Below are positions 1 to 8,011 of a stretch of 48,508 nt of DNA, piece after piece. The stretch's first letter is position 1. Each line of letters starts with the position of its first letter. The notes under the pieces were generated by a model. It was not told the DNA's origin. It searched no databases and saw nothing but the letters and a program-made list of their open reading frames with translations. The stretch covers positions 1-48,508 of the forward strand of contig CANGWH010000008.1 in NCBI GenBank assembly GCA_947457565.1, read 5' to 3'. The stretch is from Flavobacteriales bacterium. GTDB taxonomy: Bacteria; Bacteroidota; Bacteroidia; NS11-12g; UBA955. The translations under genes were made by a program, and so were the position numbers.

Positions 1-497
1 GCAAAAACAATTGCAGCCCTCTGGGTGAATTTCCGATATTCCCTCCAAGGCAAAGACTCTAAAATCGGCACTTTCGATAATTCTATCGTCTTTTGTTCAA
101 CCGAAGCTTTTATCAAGGAAATATTTACCGATGCAGATGCTGAAGACTCTGAACCTGCATTTAATTGTAGGAAATTTAACAATTTATCCCCTACCTCAGG
201 TATTTCAGCCCCTATTTTTTGAGCTGCTTCTTCCAACGTCAATGTGCCTTTACTACCATAATACCTGCGTAATGGCAGAAGGAACCAGCAATATCCCCAG
301 TATAAATAAAGTGACGATAAGCTGAGGAGTAGACTTGTTTTAGCTATTTTATTTAACCAAAGCCAGTACTCGAGATAGAAAATAATACCCGAAGTAAAAA
401 AAACAATCAACAGCCATCGCAATAATCCGCGCATCCACTGTTGCTTATGGTAGGCGCGAATGTATTGTTGTAAACTGAGATGAACTGCGGATAACAT
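1..497 (-). CDS. DUF4175-like membrane protein, N-terminal part (cut by window edge)
   Basis: This open frame is missing from the ORF track because it runs off the left edge without a stop. Read on the minus strand it begins MLSAVHLSLQQYIRAYHK and stays open for 165 codons. Two hydrophobic segments lie at roughly residues 25-45 and 55-75 (WLLIVFFTSGIIFYLEYWLW and LLLSLSSLYLYWGYCWFLL). They are followed by LTLEEAAQKIGAEIPEVGDKLLNFLQL, which resembles the start of the large Bacteroidota DUF4175 proteins (about 1,000 residues), whose function is not established. The gene lies 60 bases downstream of the TrmH-like gene on the same strand. The family call is from memory of this motif; most of the protein lies outside the window. 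Confidence 0.72.
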   Translation of the reverse strand, partial: MLSAVHLSLQQYIRAYHKQQWMRGLLRWLLIVFFTSGIIFYLEYWLWLNKIAKTSLLLSLSSLYLYWGYCWFLLPLRRYYGSKGTLTLEEAAQKIGAEIPEVGDKLLNFLQLNAGSESSASASVNISLIKASVEQKTIELSKVPILESLPWREYRKFTQRAAIVF

Positions 498-557
498 TTA
501 ATTTGGCTTACAGTAGCTAAAACACAAATTTACGATACAACGATCGCTGTACCACCA

Positions 558-1331
558 TTATTTCGATGGAAGTATTTGCATTTTTCGCAACAAATTATCC
601 ATGACTATGGCAGCCGCAATTCCTGCATTTAAACTCTCGGCTTGGCCAACCTTTGGTATGGTAATAACTCGGTGTAATTGTGCCTTTACATCGGCCCGTA
701 AACCGTGGGATTCACTCCCAATTATTAGAGCCGTTGTTGGCGGAACCTCACAATCGTATACAGATTCTCCCGCCATATCGGCACCAACAATAGTTCCACG
801 ATACGCACTCATCCACTCTAAAAGATTCACATACCTAACCCCCACTCGCAAAAAAGACCCCATAGTGGCTGATAACACCTTGGGATTATAGCAATCAACC
901 GAATCGTTACTAGCAATAATTTCTGTTAATCCATACCAATCGGCCAACCGTATAAGCGTACCTAAATTACCCGGATCACTGATTCCGTCCAAAACTAGGG
1001 TAAATTCCCCACTCGTATCGGCACTTTTATTGCCCGATTTTTGATTGATAATTTCATCAATAGGCAACATTGCCACCCAAGCTAATACTCCCGGTGGCGT
1101 TTCCATCGCAGATAATTTCTTATTCTCGGCTATGGTCATTATTTCGTAGGGAAACACCGGTTTGTGCTTTTCCACAAATTCCACTGTGCACCAAATCCCC
1201 AACACCTTCCACCGACTGTGGAATACTTCCTCTACTGCTTTTCGCCCTTCCACCACAAATTGCGCATATTTTTGTCTGAATTTGGATAACTTGAGAGAGC
1301 TCAGGTATTTTAACTGAGATTGACTTGGCAT
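558..1331 (-). CDS. TrmH/SpoU-family RNA 2'-O-methyltransferase
   Basis: A 257-residue SPOUT methyltransferase that probably transfers a methyl group from S-adenosylmethionine to a ribose 2'-OH in rRNA or tRNA. An N-terminal substrate-binding part (LSLKLSKFRQKYAQFVVEG) is followed by the SpoU catalytic domain. The three SpoU motifs are visible: LDGISDPGNLGTLIRLADW, then IIGSESHGL, then IPKVGQAESLNAGIAAAIV, which together form the knotted cofactor site. Length fits RlmB/TrmH relatives, but the exact target nucleotide cannot be read from sequence, so no symbol is given. Its ATG overlaps the start of the divergent tamL gene by 7 bases, so each promoter must lie within the other gene or be very short. 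Confidence 0.9.
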   Translation of the reverse strand: MPSQSQLKYLSSLKLSKFRQKYAQFVVEGRKAVEEVFHSRWKVLGIWCTVEFVEKHKPVFPYEIMTIAENKKLSAMETPPGVLAWVAMLPIDEIINQKSGNKSADTSGEFTLVLDGISDPGNLGTLIRLADWYGLTEIIASNDSVDCYNPKVLSATMGSFLRVGVRYVNLLEWMSAYRGTIVGADMAGESVYDCEVPPTTALIIGSESHGLRADVKAQLHRVITIPKVGQAESLNAGIAAAIVMDNLLRKMQILPSK

Positions 1332-3715
1332 ATAATAAACACAAATATCCTATTTTTCTTTGGAGTAGCACATGTTGGCTACTTTTTTCAATAGTGGTTG
1401 TGTTTTGGGGATGTGGCGTTAAAAAAACTATCCCGGAGGATCAATTCTTATTGCGCAAAAATTCGGTGGTTATCCACGACAATAAAATCCTTAAAGAAGG
1501 CGAATTGAAAGCCCAAATTCTACATCGTCCCAACAAACGTGTTTTATTCAATCGATTACCTGTTTTTTTATGGAGCTATGCATTGGGAAGCAGCTACAAA
1601 CATCCTGAAAAAAATGATTCTGTTGCTTGGCGTTCCAAACTAAGAAATCAATGGGGAGAACCTCCCGTCTTAGTTGCTGAAGCGCTTACAAGACTGTCAT
1701 CGGATAATATTCGAGATTTTTTATTTAATGAAGGTTATTTCGATGCTCGAGTTTCACCCATGGTTTATAAAAGCAAACGAAAAGCAAAAGTAACCTATCA
1801 TATTTATCCCGAACGTCCATACAAATTAAAATCCTTTGTTACCGAATCAGCAGATTCATCGGTACATACCATGATTGATTCAATAATCGCCAAAAATCCA
1901 ATTTACCGACAATACTGGCCATTAAATCTCAATCATTTAAATGATGCCAAGTCCCTATTAACTTCGGAATTGCGAGATCGTGGATACTACGAAGCAAATC
2001 CATCCTGTTTTCGGTATGAAATTGACACCGCTTACTCCCAGAAAGAAGGAAGTGTCTATTTAATAATTAGTGCTCCCACCAATTCCAAATCGAAGCAATT
2101 AAAACGGTATACCTTTGGAAGGCTATTCCTTGATATTCAGTGCAGTGCAACGTACAAGGAATACAACACGCCAGAAACCGTAGTATTGCCAGGGAAAATT
2201 TTAAAACTCAACCATTATACAATCAATTTATCCACCTTAACTCCTTTACTACAAATAGATTCCGGTAGCTTATACTCTCAGATAAAAACCAATCAAACCT
2301 ATCAGGCTTTGGTTGAATTGGGTATTTTTTCGTTTGTAGATATTCGGCAGGAAGTGGATAGTGCCACCCAAACGATTACCACGTTTTTAACGGCTAAAGC
2401 CTACCCCAGAATGTTTTGGAACGCCGAACCCCAAGTTCTTTACTCTCCTCAAGGGAGCTCTGGTACTAATTTTCAAACGCAATCTCAACAAAGTTTTGGG
2501 TTAGCTGGCATATTGAGTTTTACCAATCGAAATGTATTTGGCAACGCCGAAAACTTAAGAATTTCAAGTATTACCTCATGGGAAGCCATTTTTAAAAGAG
2601 GTAATATTGGTGATTTGAATTTTGCTCAAGGTATTCAACAAGGGTTTAATGCACAGCTATCATTACCCAATTTTCGTTTGCTCAACGAAATAGATTCACG
2701 GAAAGTTTTCGAACGAAAAAATACCGTATTTTCCTTAAGTTATCAGTTCGAAAACAACCCTAATTTTCTTCGCAGCAGCCTACCAGCAAGTGTTTCTTTC
2801 CAATTTATTCGACCTAAATTAAGTTGGTATTACACCCCTTTGGAAGTAAGTTACAATCGAAATATTTTAAGCGCCGATTTTTTACCAAAATTGCCTCAAT
2901 TAGACCAAGACTTTGTTAAACGGGTATTCACCAATCAGTTGATATCCGCTTCCAAAGTAGGTATTATCCTAGCCAATGACCGAAATAAACCCGGAGTAAA
3001 CTATTATTTCATCCGCATGGGTTTTGAAGCTTCAGGAAATTTACACCGATTGTATAGATACTTATTCGAACCCAATTACAATCCCGATTCCAACTACCAA
3101 TTCCTCGGTGTTAACTATTTTCAGTATTCCAAAATTGAAACCGAATTCAGGTATCGCATCACCTTGGACGAGTTGAATAGCATTGCCATTAGAGCAAAAA
3201 TGGGATTGGCCATTCCGTATGGAAACAGTCAGGTAATCCCTTACGACAAACGATATTTTATCGGTGGGTCCAACTCATTAAGAGGCTGGAGACCCAGGGG
3301 CTTAGGTCCAGGGAATACGCCTAGTTCCGTTGGTTCAATTATTGACCGAAGCGGAGAGATTATTTATGAGGCCAACGTTGAGTATCGGTTTACGTTAATA
3401 AAGAACTTTATCGAAAGTGCTCTTTTCCTCGATGCCGGTAATATTTGGAATTTTTCCGATGCCGGCGGGTCTACCTCAGGCTATGGGGTAATTAATCGCA
3501 AAAATTTCATTGGAGAAGTAGCCGTAAATACCGGTATAGGAATGCGGTTTGATTTAGAATTTTTCATGTTCCGATTGGACTGGGGCTGGCCGCTGAGAGA
3601 CCCTTCCAAACCCATAGAAAACCGATGGGTTTTGGCCAATGGTATAGAAACAGGAATTGGAAAATATCTAGTAAATGAAACCAATATCGTCATTGGTTTA
3701 GATTATCCCTTTTAA
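1325..3715 (+). CDS. tamL: TamL-like outer-membrane barrel lipoprotein (BamA/TamA superfamily)
   Basis: A 796-residue Omp85-superfamily protein. The start is a TTG; the frame is closed by a TGA at 1292-1294 and no ATG or GTG lies between that stop and the signal peptide. The signal peptide ends in a lipobox-like FWGC, with acylated Cys expected near residue 30, followed by VKKTIPEDQFLLRKNSVVI, typical of Bacteroidota TamL. Residues about 40-400 should hold POTRA-like repeats. The rest is a beta barrel carrying the SLRGW motif (in GGSNSLRGWRPRG), equivalent to the conserved loop-6 RGF/Y motif, and it ends in an aromatic DYPF. By family it works with TamB-like proteins in outer-membrane assembly. 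It is followed after 53 bases by the M48 protease gene, a plausible operon. Confidence 0.86.
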   Translation: MAYNKHKYPIFLWSSTCWLLFSIVVVFWGCGVKKTIPEDQFLLRKNSVVIHDNKILKEGELKAQILHRPNKRVLFNRLPVFLWSYALGSSYKHPEKNDSVAWRSKLRNQWGEPPVLVAEALTRLSSDNIRDFLFNEGYFDARVSPMVYKSKRKAKVTYHIYPERPYKLKSFVTESADSSVHTMIDSIIAKNPIYRQYWPLNLNHLNDAKSLLTSELRDRGYYEANPSCFRYEIDTAYSQKEGSVYLIISAPTNSKSKQLKRYTFGRLFLDIQCSATYKEYNTPETVVLPGKILKLNHYTINLSTLTPLLQIDSGSLYSQIKTNQTYQALVELGIFSFVDIRQEVDSATQTITTFLTAKAYPRMFWNAEPQVLYSPQGSSGTNFQTQSQQSFGLAGILSFTNRNVFGNAENLRISSITSWEAIFKRGNIGDLNFAQGIQQGFNAQLSLPNFRLLNEIDSRKVFERKNTVFSLSYQFENNPNFLRSSLPASVSFQFIRPKLSWYYTPLEVSYNRNILSADFLPKLPQLDQDFVKRVFTNQLISASKVGIILANDRNKPGVNYYFIRMGFEASGNLHRLYRYLFEPNYNPDSNYQFLGVNYFQYSKIETEFRYRITLDELNSIAIRAKMGLAIPYGNSQVIPYDKRYFIGGSNSLRGWRPRGLGPGNTPSSVGSIIDRSGEIIYEANVEYRFTLIKNFIESALFLDAGNIWNFSDAGGSTSGYGVINRKNFIGEVAVNTGIGMRFDLEFFMFRLDWGWPLRDPSKPIENRWVLANGIETGIGKYLVNETNIVIGLDYPF

Positions 3716-3768
3716 CTCCCAAAACGTAGCTTTGGCACATTTATTGCTTATTTGCGTGCGAACTGTTT

Positions 3769-4575
3769 ATGTCGATTTTTAAACGCAACCTACTTATTTG
3801 GATTCTTATTAGTTCGGCTACATTATGGATTTCCGCCTGTTCTTCTTGGATTGGCAAAGTCAATATTTTTCCCGTGGAAAACGATGTAGCTTTAGGGAAA
3901 CAAGTAGCTGGAAGTATCGAAAATGACCCATCCATGATTATCCTTGATTCGGCTCAAAACGCTAAAATTTATGGGTATGTTTATGGTATCCGCGACAGTA
4001 TTCTTGCTACTAATTTATTGGAGCATAAAAAGGATTTCGTTTGGCGAATTCGATTAATCAAGAACGATACCGTACAAAATGCATTTTGCACACCCGGTGG
4101 CTTCATCTATGTGTATTCTGGTTTGATGAAATATCTAGAAAGCGAAGACCAATTAGCCGGAGTAATGGGGCACGAAATGGCCCATGCAGAGAAACGACAT
4201 TCCACCGATGCGCTTACCCGAGAGTTTGGTGTAACTCTTCTTTTGGAGCTGATATTTGGTGCCGATAAAGCGCAATTATTGCGTATTGCAACAAACCTTG
4301 CTCAATTAAGTTATGGAAGAGATGCTGAAACAGAAGCCGATAATTGCTCGGTAGATTGGTTATATGCAACAAGCTATAATCCAACCGGTGCTGCGGGTTT
4401 CTTTGAAAAAATGGAAAAAGAGAAAAAAGGAAATATTCCCGAATTTTTAAGCACCCATCCAAACCCAGGCAATCGTGTTCAAAACATGAAACAACGCTGG
4501 GAAACTAAAGGTAAAAAAGCAGGTTCTACTTTTGCCGAACGTTATAAAACAATGATTAAATATTTACCAAATTAA
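3769..4575 (+). CDS. M48-family zinc metalloprotease, lipoprotein
   Basis: A 268-residue exported protease. A short signal peptide ends in SAC, with lipidation Cys at residue 24. The zinc site GHEMAHAEKRHS has HEMAH at residues 135-139, and the third ligand is the first Glu of AETEADNCSVDWL, near residue 189. This resembles the periplasmic YcaL/LoiP/BepA branch of M48 rather than multi-pass HtpX, since no further membrane segments are seen. Such enzymes remove misassembled outer-membrane proteins, which would suit its place just after tamL. A conserved HPNPGNRV segment near the C-terminus also fits the family. The NlpC/P60 gene starts 7 bases after its stop, so the two are probably cotranscribed. 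Confidence 0.88.
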   Translation: MSIFKRNLLIWILISSATLWISACSSWIGKVNIFPVENDVALGKQVAGSIENDPSMIILDSAQNAKIYGYVYGIRDSILATNLLEHKKDFVWRIRLIKNDTVQNAFCTPGGFIYVYSGLMKYLESEDQLAGVMGHEMAHAEKRHSTDALTREFGVTLLLELIFGADKAQLLRIATNLAQLSYGRDAETEADNCSVDWLYATSYNPTGAAGFFEKMEKEKKGNIPEFLSTHPNPGNRVQNMKQRWETKGKKAGSTFAERYKTMIKYLPN

Positions 4576-4582
4576 TTAAGAA

Positions 4583-5092
4583 ATGAGGCATTTAGTTATT
4601 GTTTGCACCTTATTTTTGAGCTTTTCTTCCGCATCCATCCGCGCTCAAATTTCAAGTAAATCCATAGAAGCGGATGTACTTGTATCTGAATCCATTGGGT
4701 TGCCTGAAATCAATGCCTTATTGCAAGAAGCCTACACACACCTCGGTACCCGGTATCGCGGCGGTGGGAAATCTCCCCAAGGGTTCGATTGCAGTGGTTT
4801 TGTTGGTTATTGTTATTCTTCCGTTTTAGGCATTAAAACACCCGCTAGTTCTAGTGGCTTCCACAGCGCTGGCCTACAAATTTCTAAATCAGAAGCCAAA
4901 CCCGGTGATGTGATTTGTTTTACTGGCAGCAATGCCTCGCGCAGAATCAGTGGTCATGTAGGTATTATTACCGAAGTCACAGATTCTAATATCTACTTCA
5001 TCCACTCGGCAACCAGCAGCGGAATAAGAATCGATTCGGTAAATCAAGCGTATTATAAAAATAGGTTCCTAGAAATCCGTAGATTTTTCTAA
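4583..5092 (+). CDS. NlpC/P60-family secreted peptidase
   Basis: A 169-residue protein with a clear signal peptide (HLVIVCTLFLSFSSASIRAQ) and one NlpC/P60 domain. The catalytic Cys is in FDCSGF (residue 70) and the His in SGHVGIITE (residue 125); a third polar residue is likely in YFIHSATSSG. Family members cleave bonds next to D-Glu/meso-DAP in peptidoglycan stem peptides. There is no SH3 or LysM domain, so binding specificity is unclear. It is last in the likely tamL-M48-nlpC run and converges on clpC with 40 bases between the stops; I see no strong terminator hairpin in that gap. Confidence 0.88.
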   Translation: MRHLVIVCTLFLSFSSASIRAQISSKSIEADVLVSESIGLPEINALLQEAYTHLGTRYRGGGKSPQGFDCSGFVGYCYSSVLGIKTPASSSGFHSAGLQISKSEAKPGDVICFTGSNASRRISGHVGIITEVTDSNIYFIHSATSSGIRIDSVNQAYYKNRFLEIRRFF

Positions 5093-5132
5093 GAACCCAT
5101 TTTAGTGTTTCTTCAATTATTTCTAGAGCTTA

Positions 5133-7763
5133 CTATTTTTCGTCACTATCCTTTTTGGAAGCTCTCCCACGCTTTGGTTTGGTAGTTTCCGTTTCACCCG
5201 AGCCCAACGATTTAGTTTCGGTGGATTCCCCAATTGCTAGAATTTCTGATTGTGCTGTTTCCAAATTCTTAGAAGCAACAATAATCAATAATTCATCGGC
5301 ACCTTCCGCATGATCTACCTTCAGATAAGCCCCCTCTTTGAGATTCCCTTGCAACACTTGCTCTGCCAAAGGCTCTTCCATATACTTTTGCAAGGCCCGC
5401 TGTAATGGTCTTGCCCCAAAATCAGGATCAAACCCTTTTTCTGCCAAGAAAGACTTTGCAGAATCCGTTAACTCTACGTGATATCCAATATCGGCAATGC
5501 GCTTTAATACTTTTTTCATTCGGATCTCCAAAATCTGAATAATCTCATCTTTAGCCAATGAATTAAAGACAATCACATCGTCTATTCGATTTAAAAATTC
5601 AGGGGAGAAAAATTTCCGCAATTGCGTTTCAATTACTTGTTTAGAGTCTTTCTCTCTATTTACCTCCTTGGTATTAGTGCCGAAACCAACGCCCGTTCCA
5701 AATTCTTTTAATTGCCTTGAACCAATATTCGAGGTCATGATAATCACCGTATTTCGGAAATCGATTTTCCTACCTAAAGAATCCGTCATCTGGCCTTCAT
5801 CCAATACCTGTAATAATAAATTGAATACATCGGGGTGCGCCTTTTCTACCTCATCAAATAAAATTACACTGTACGGTTTCCTGCGAACTTTTTCCGTTAA
5901 CATGCCCCCCTCTTCATAGCCAACATAGCCCGGAGGAGCCCCCACCAATCTGCTCACCGCAAACTTCTCCATAAATTCACTCATATCGATACGAATCATG
6001 GCATCGTCTGCATCAAACAAAAACTCGCTCAAAGATTTAGCTAATTCGGTTTTACCCACCCCCGTTGGCCCTAAGAAAATAAATGAACCTATGGGTCTGT
6101 TAGGATCTTTAAACCCTGCACGGGTTCGTTGGATAGTCTTGGTTAGTTTTTCGATGGCTTTATCCTGACCAATTACTCGATTCCTCAAAATATCCGCCAT
6201 TTTCAGCAATCGCTTGGATTCATCCTCGCCCATGCGCTTCAACGGTATCCCCGTAATCATGGAAATAACGGCAGCAATATCTTCATCGGTAACCAAAAAT
6301 CGTTCGTTTGCCGATTGCGACTCCCACCGAGCTTTTGCCGTTTCCAAGTCTTCGGAAACCCGTTTTTCTTTATCCCTTAATTTGGCAGCCTCTTCAAAAT
6401 TCTGACTTTTTACAACCCGATATTTCTCCTGTTTTAATACTTCTAGCTCGTTTTCTAACTGAACGATGTCTGAAGGCACATGAATATTGGAAATATGAAC
6501 GCGTGCGCCCGCCTCGTCTAAAATATCAATCGCTTTATCGGGCAGATGTCGATCGCTCATGTATCGAACACTCAAATCCACACACGATTTGATAGCATCA
6601 TCGGTGTATTGTACCCCGTGGTGATCTTCGTACCTATCCTTGATATTATGCAAAATTTCTACCGTTTCTTCGGGTGAAGCCGGCTCAATTAACACCATTT
6701 GAAATCGGCGTTCCAACGCACCATCTTTCTCAATGTATTGGCGATATTCGTCCAAGGTTGTTGCACCTATGCACTGAATTTCCCCACGAGCTAGGGCAGG
6801 TTTAAACATATTGGAAGCATCCAAAGAACCTGATGCCCCTCCTGCACCCACGATGGTATGAATCTCGTCGATAAACAAAATTACATCGTCTGCTTTTTCC
6901 AACTCCATCATCAAGGCTTTCATTCGTTCCTCGAACTGACCACGGTACTTGGTGCCCGCAACCATGGAAGCTATGTCTAAACTAACTACGCGTTTATTAA
7001 ATAGAACACGACTAACTTTTCGTTGCACTATTCGCAGGGCAAGACCTTCAGCGATGGCCGTTTTACCCACTCCGGGTTCACCAATCAGTACCGGATTATT
7101 CTTTTTACGTCTGCTTAAAATCTGGCTAACACGTTCAATTTCTTTTTCGCGCCCCACTATTGGATCCAACTTGCCTTCTTCGGCCGCTTTGGTTAAATCC
7201 CTGCCGAAATTATCCAATACCGGGGTCTTACTTTTCCCCTTCTTCTTGGCTTCTCCAGATTTTAGTTCTTCTTTATAAAAATCTTCTGGGGTATCGCTAT
7301 CATCACTCGATGCCTCATCGCGAATTGGCTCCACACCTTCTTCCAACGCACCTTTGAGCACATCGTAATTTACACCGTATTGATTCAATACCTTGGAAGC
7401 AATATTATCCTCATCACGCAGGATAGACAACAACAAATGCTCGGTACCGATTAACTCAGTCTTGAATATTTTGGCTTCTAAATAGGTGATTTTCAACGCC
7501 TTCTCTGCCTGCTTAGTGAGAGGAATATTCCCCAAATTTGCCGTTTTGATTGCCGTACTTTTAATCACATCTTCAATACTTTTTTTCAATCGAAGGGGAT
7601 CGATATCCAAAACTTTTAGAGTTTGTATTGCTTTGCCCTCTCCTTCCCGGATTATACCCAAAAGTAGATGCTCGCACCCTATATAATCATGACCCAACCG
7701 AATGGCCTCTTCTCGGCTGTATTGAATTACTTCTTTAACTCGTTGAGAAAATTTCGCTTCCAT
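5133..7763 (-). CDS. clpC: ATP-dependent Clp protease ATP-binding subunit ClpC
   Basis: An 876-residue Hsp100 unfoldase with the ClpC layout. Two Clp_N repeats span about residues 1-145. AAA-1 has Walker A GEPGVGKT at 228-235 and Walker B VILFIDEIH. A UVR-type coiled segment (LKQEKYRVVKSQNFEEAAKLRDKEKR) replaces the longer ClpB middle domain. AAA-2 has Walker A GPTGVGKT near 565 and Walker B VILFDEVEKAH, and a D2-small C-domain follows. The short UVR-bearing middle identifies ClpC rather than ClpB. It feeds substrates to ClpP, which is not in the window. The last 40 or so residues are a charged low-complexity tail ending RGRASKKDSDEK. It is divergent from dnaB across 248 bases. Confidence 0.97.
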   Translation of the reverse strand: MEAKFSQRVKEVIQYSREEAIRLGHDYIGCEHLLLGIIREGEGKAIQTLKVLDIDPLRLKKSIEDVIKSTAIKTANLGNIPLTKQAEKALKITYLEAKIFKTELIGTEHLLLSILRDEDNIASKVLNQYGVNYDVLKGALEEGVEPIRDEASSDDSDTPEDFYKEELKSGEAKKKGKSKTPVLDNFGRDLTKAAEEGKLDPIVGREKEIERVSQILSRRKKNNPVLIGEPGVGKTAIAEGLALRIVQRKVSRVLFNKRVVSLDIASMVAGTKYRGQFEERMKALMMELEKADDVILFIDEIHTIVGAGGASGSLDASNMFKPALARGEIQCIGATTLDEYRQYIEKDGALERRFQMVLIEPASPEETVEILHNIKDRYEDHHGVQYTDDAIKSCVDLSVRYMSDRHLPDKAIDILDEAGARVHISNIHVPSDIVQLENELEVLKQEKYRVVKSQNFEEAAKLRDKEKRVSEDLETAKARWESQSANERFLVTDEDIAAVISMITGIPLKRMGEDESKRLLKMADILRNRVIGQDKAIEKLTKTIQRTRAGFKDPNRPIGSFIFLGPTGVGKTELAKSLSEFLFDADDAMIRIDMSEFMEKFAVSRLVGAPPGYVGYEEGGMLTEKVRRKPYSVILFDEVEKAHPDVFNLLLQVLDEGQMTDSLGRKIDFRNTVIIMTSNIGSRQLKEFGTGVGFGTNTKEVNREKDSKQVIETQLRKFFSPEFLNRIDDVIVFNSLAKDEIIQILEIRMKKVLKRIADIGYHVELTDSAKSFLAEKGFDPDFGARPLQRALQKYMEEPLAEQVLQGNLKEGAYLKVDHAEGADELLIIVASKNLETAQSEILAIGESTETKSLGSGETETTKPKRGRASKKDSDEK

Positions 7764-7780
7764 GGCTTTTACCGTTTATA

Positions 7781-7832
7781 CAAATTTAACTTTTAAGCGC
7801 AAGCTTAGTTATTTAAATTAAACACAAATTTA
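7781..7832 (-). promoter_or_regulatory. Two promoter-like TAAATTTG boxes upstream of clpC
   Basis: Read on the minus strand, TAAATTTG occurs twice in front of clpC, at 7832-7825 and 7788-7781. Both match the Bacteroidota -7 consensus TAnnTTTG. No well-spaced TTTG -33 element is obvious for either, so which one is used, if any, is inferred. The distal copy lies in a 15-mer (CGTAAATTTGTGTTT) that recurs exactly in front of the DUF4175 gene at 534-520. The remainder of the clpC-dnaB gap (7764-8011) is AT-rich and I see no RNA gene in it. Confidence 0.35.
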
Positions 7833-8011
7833 CGCCTGTATGTTTTGGTGGATACTTCGCAAATCATGCCAATCCTATAATTTCATTGATGGTATGACAA
7901 TTTGACTTGCAAAAAGCACTTATCCACCTTTTTCGCACCTACCCATGTGAACAAATTAAAAACAGGAAAGACTATAAAATTTGCCTTCCTTAAATTTATT
8001 TTGATGGTTCT

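Noticed and set aside
25-325. Two short plus-strand ORFs at the left edge
   Set aside because: The minus strand here carries the open N-terminal part of a DUF4175-like protein with membrane helices and a conserved motif, which explains the region better.
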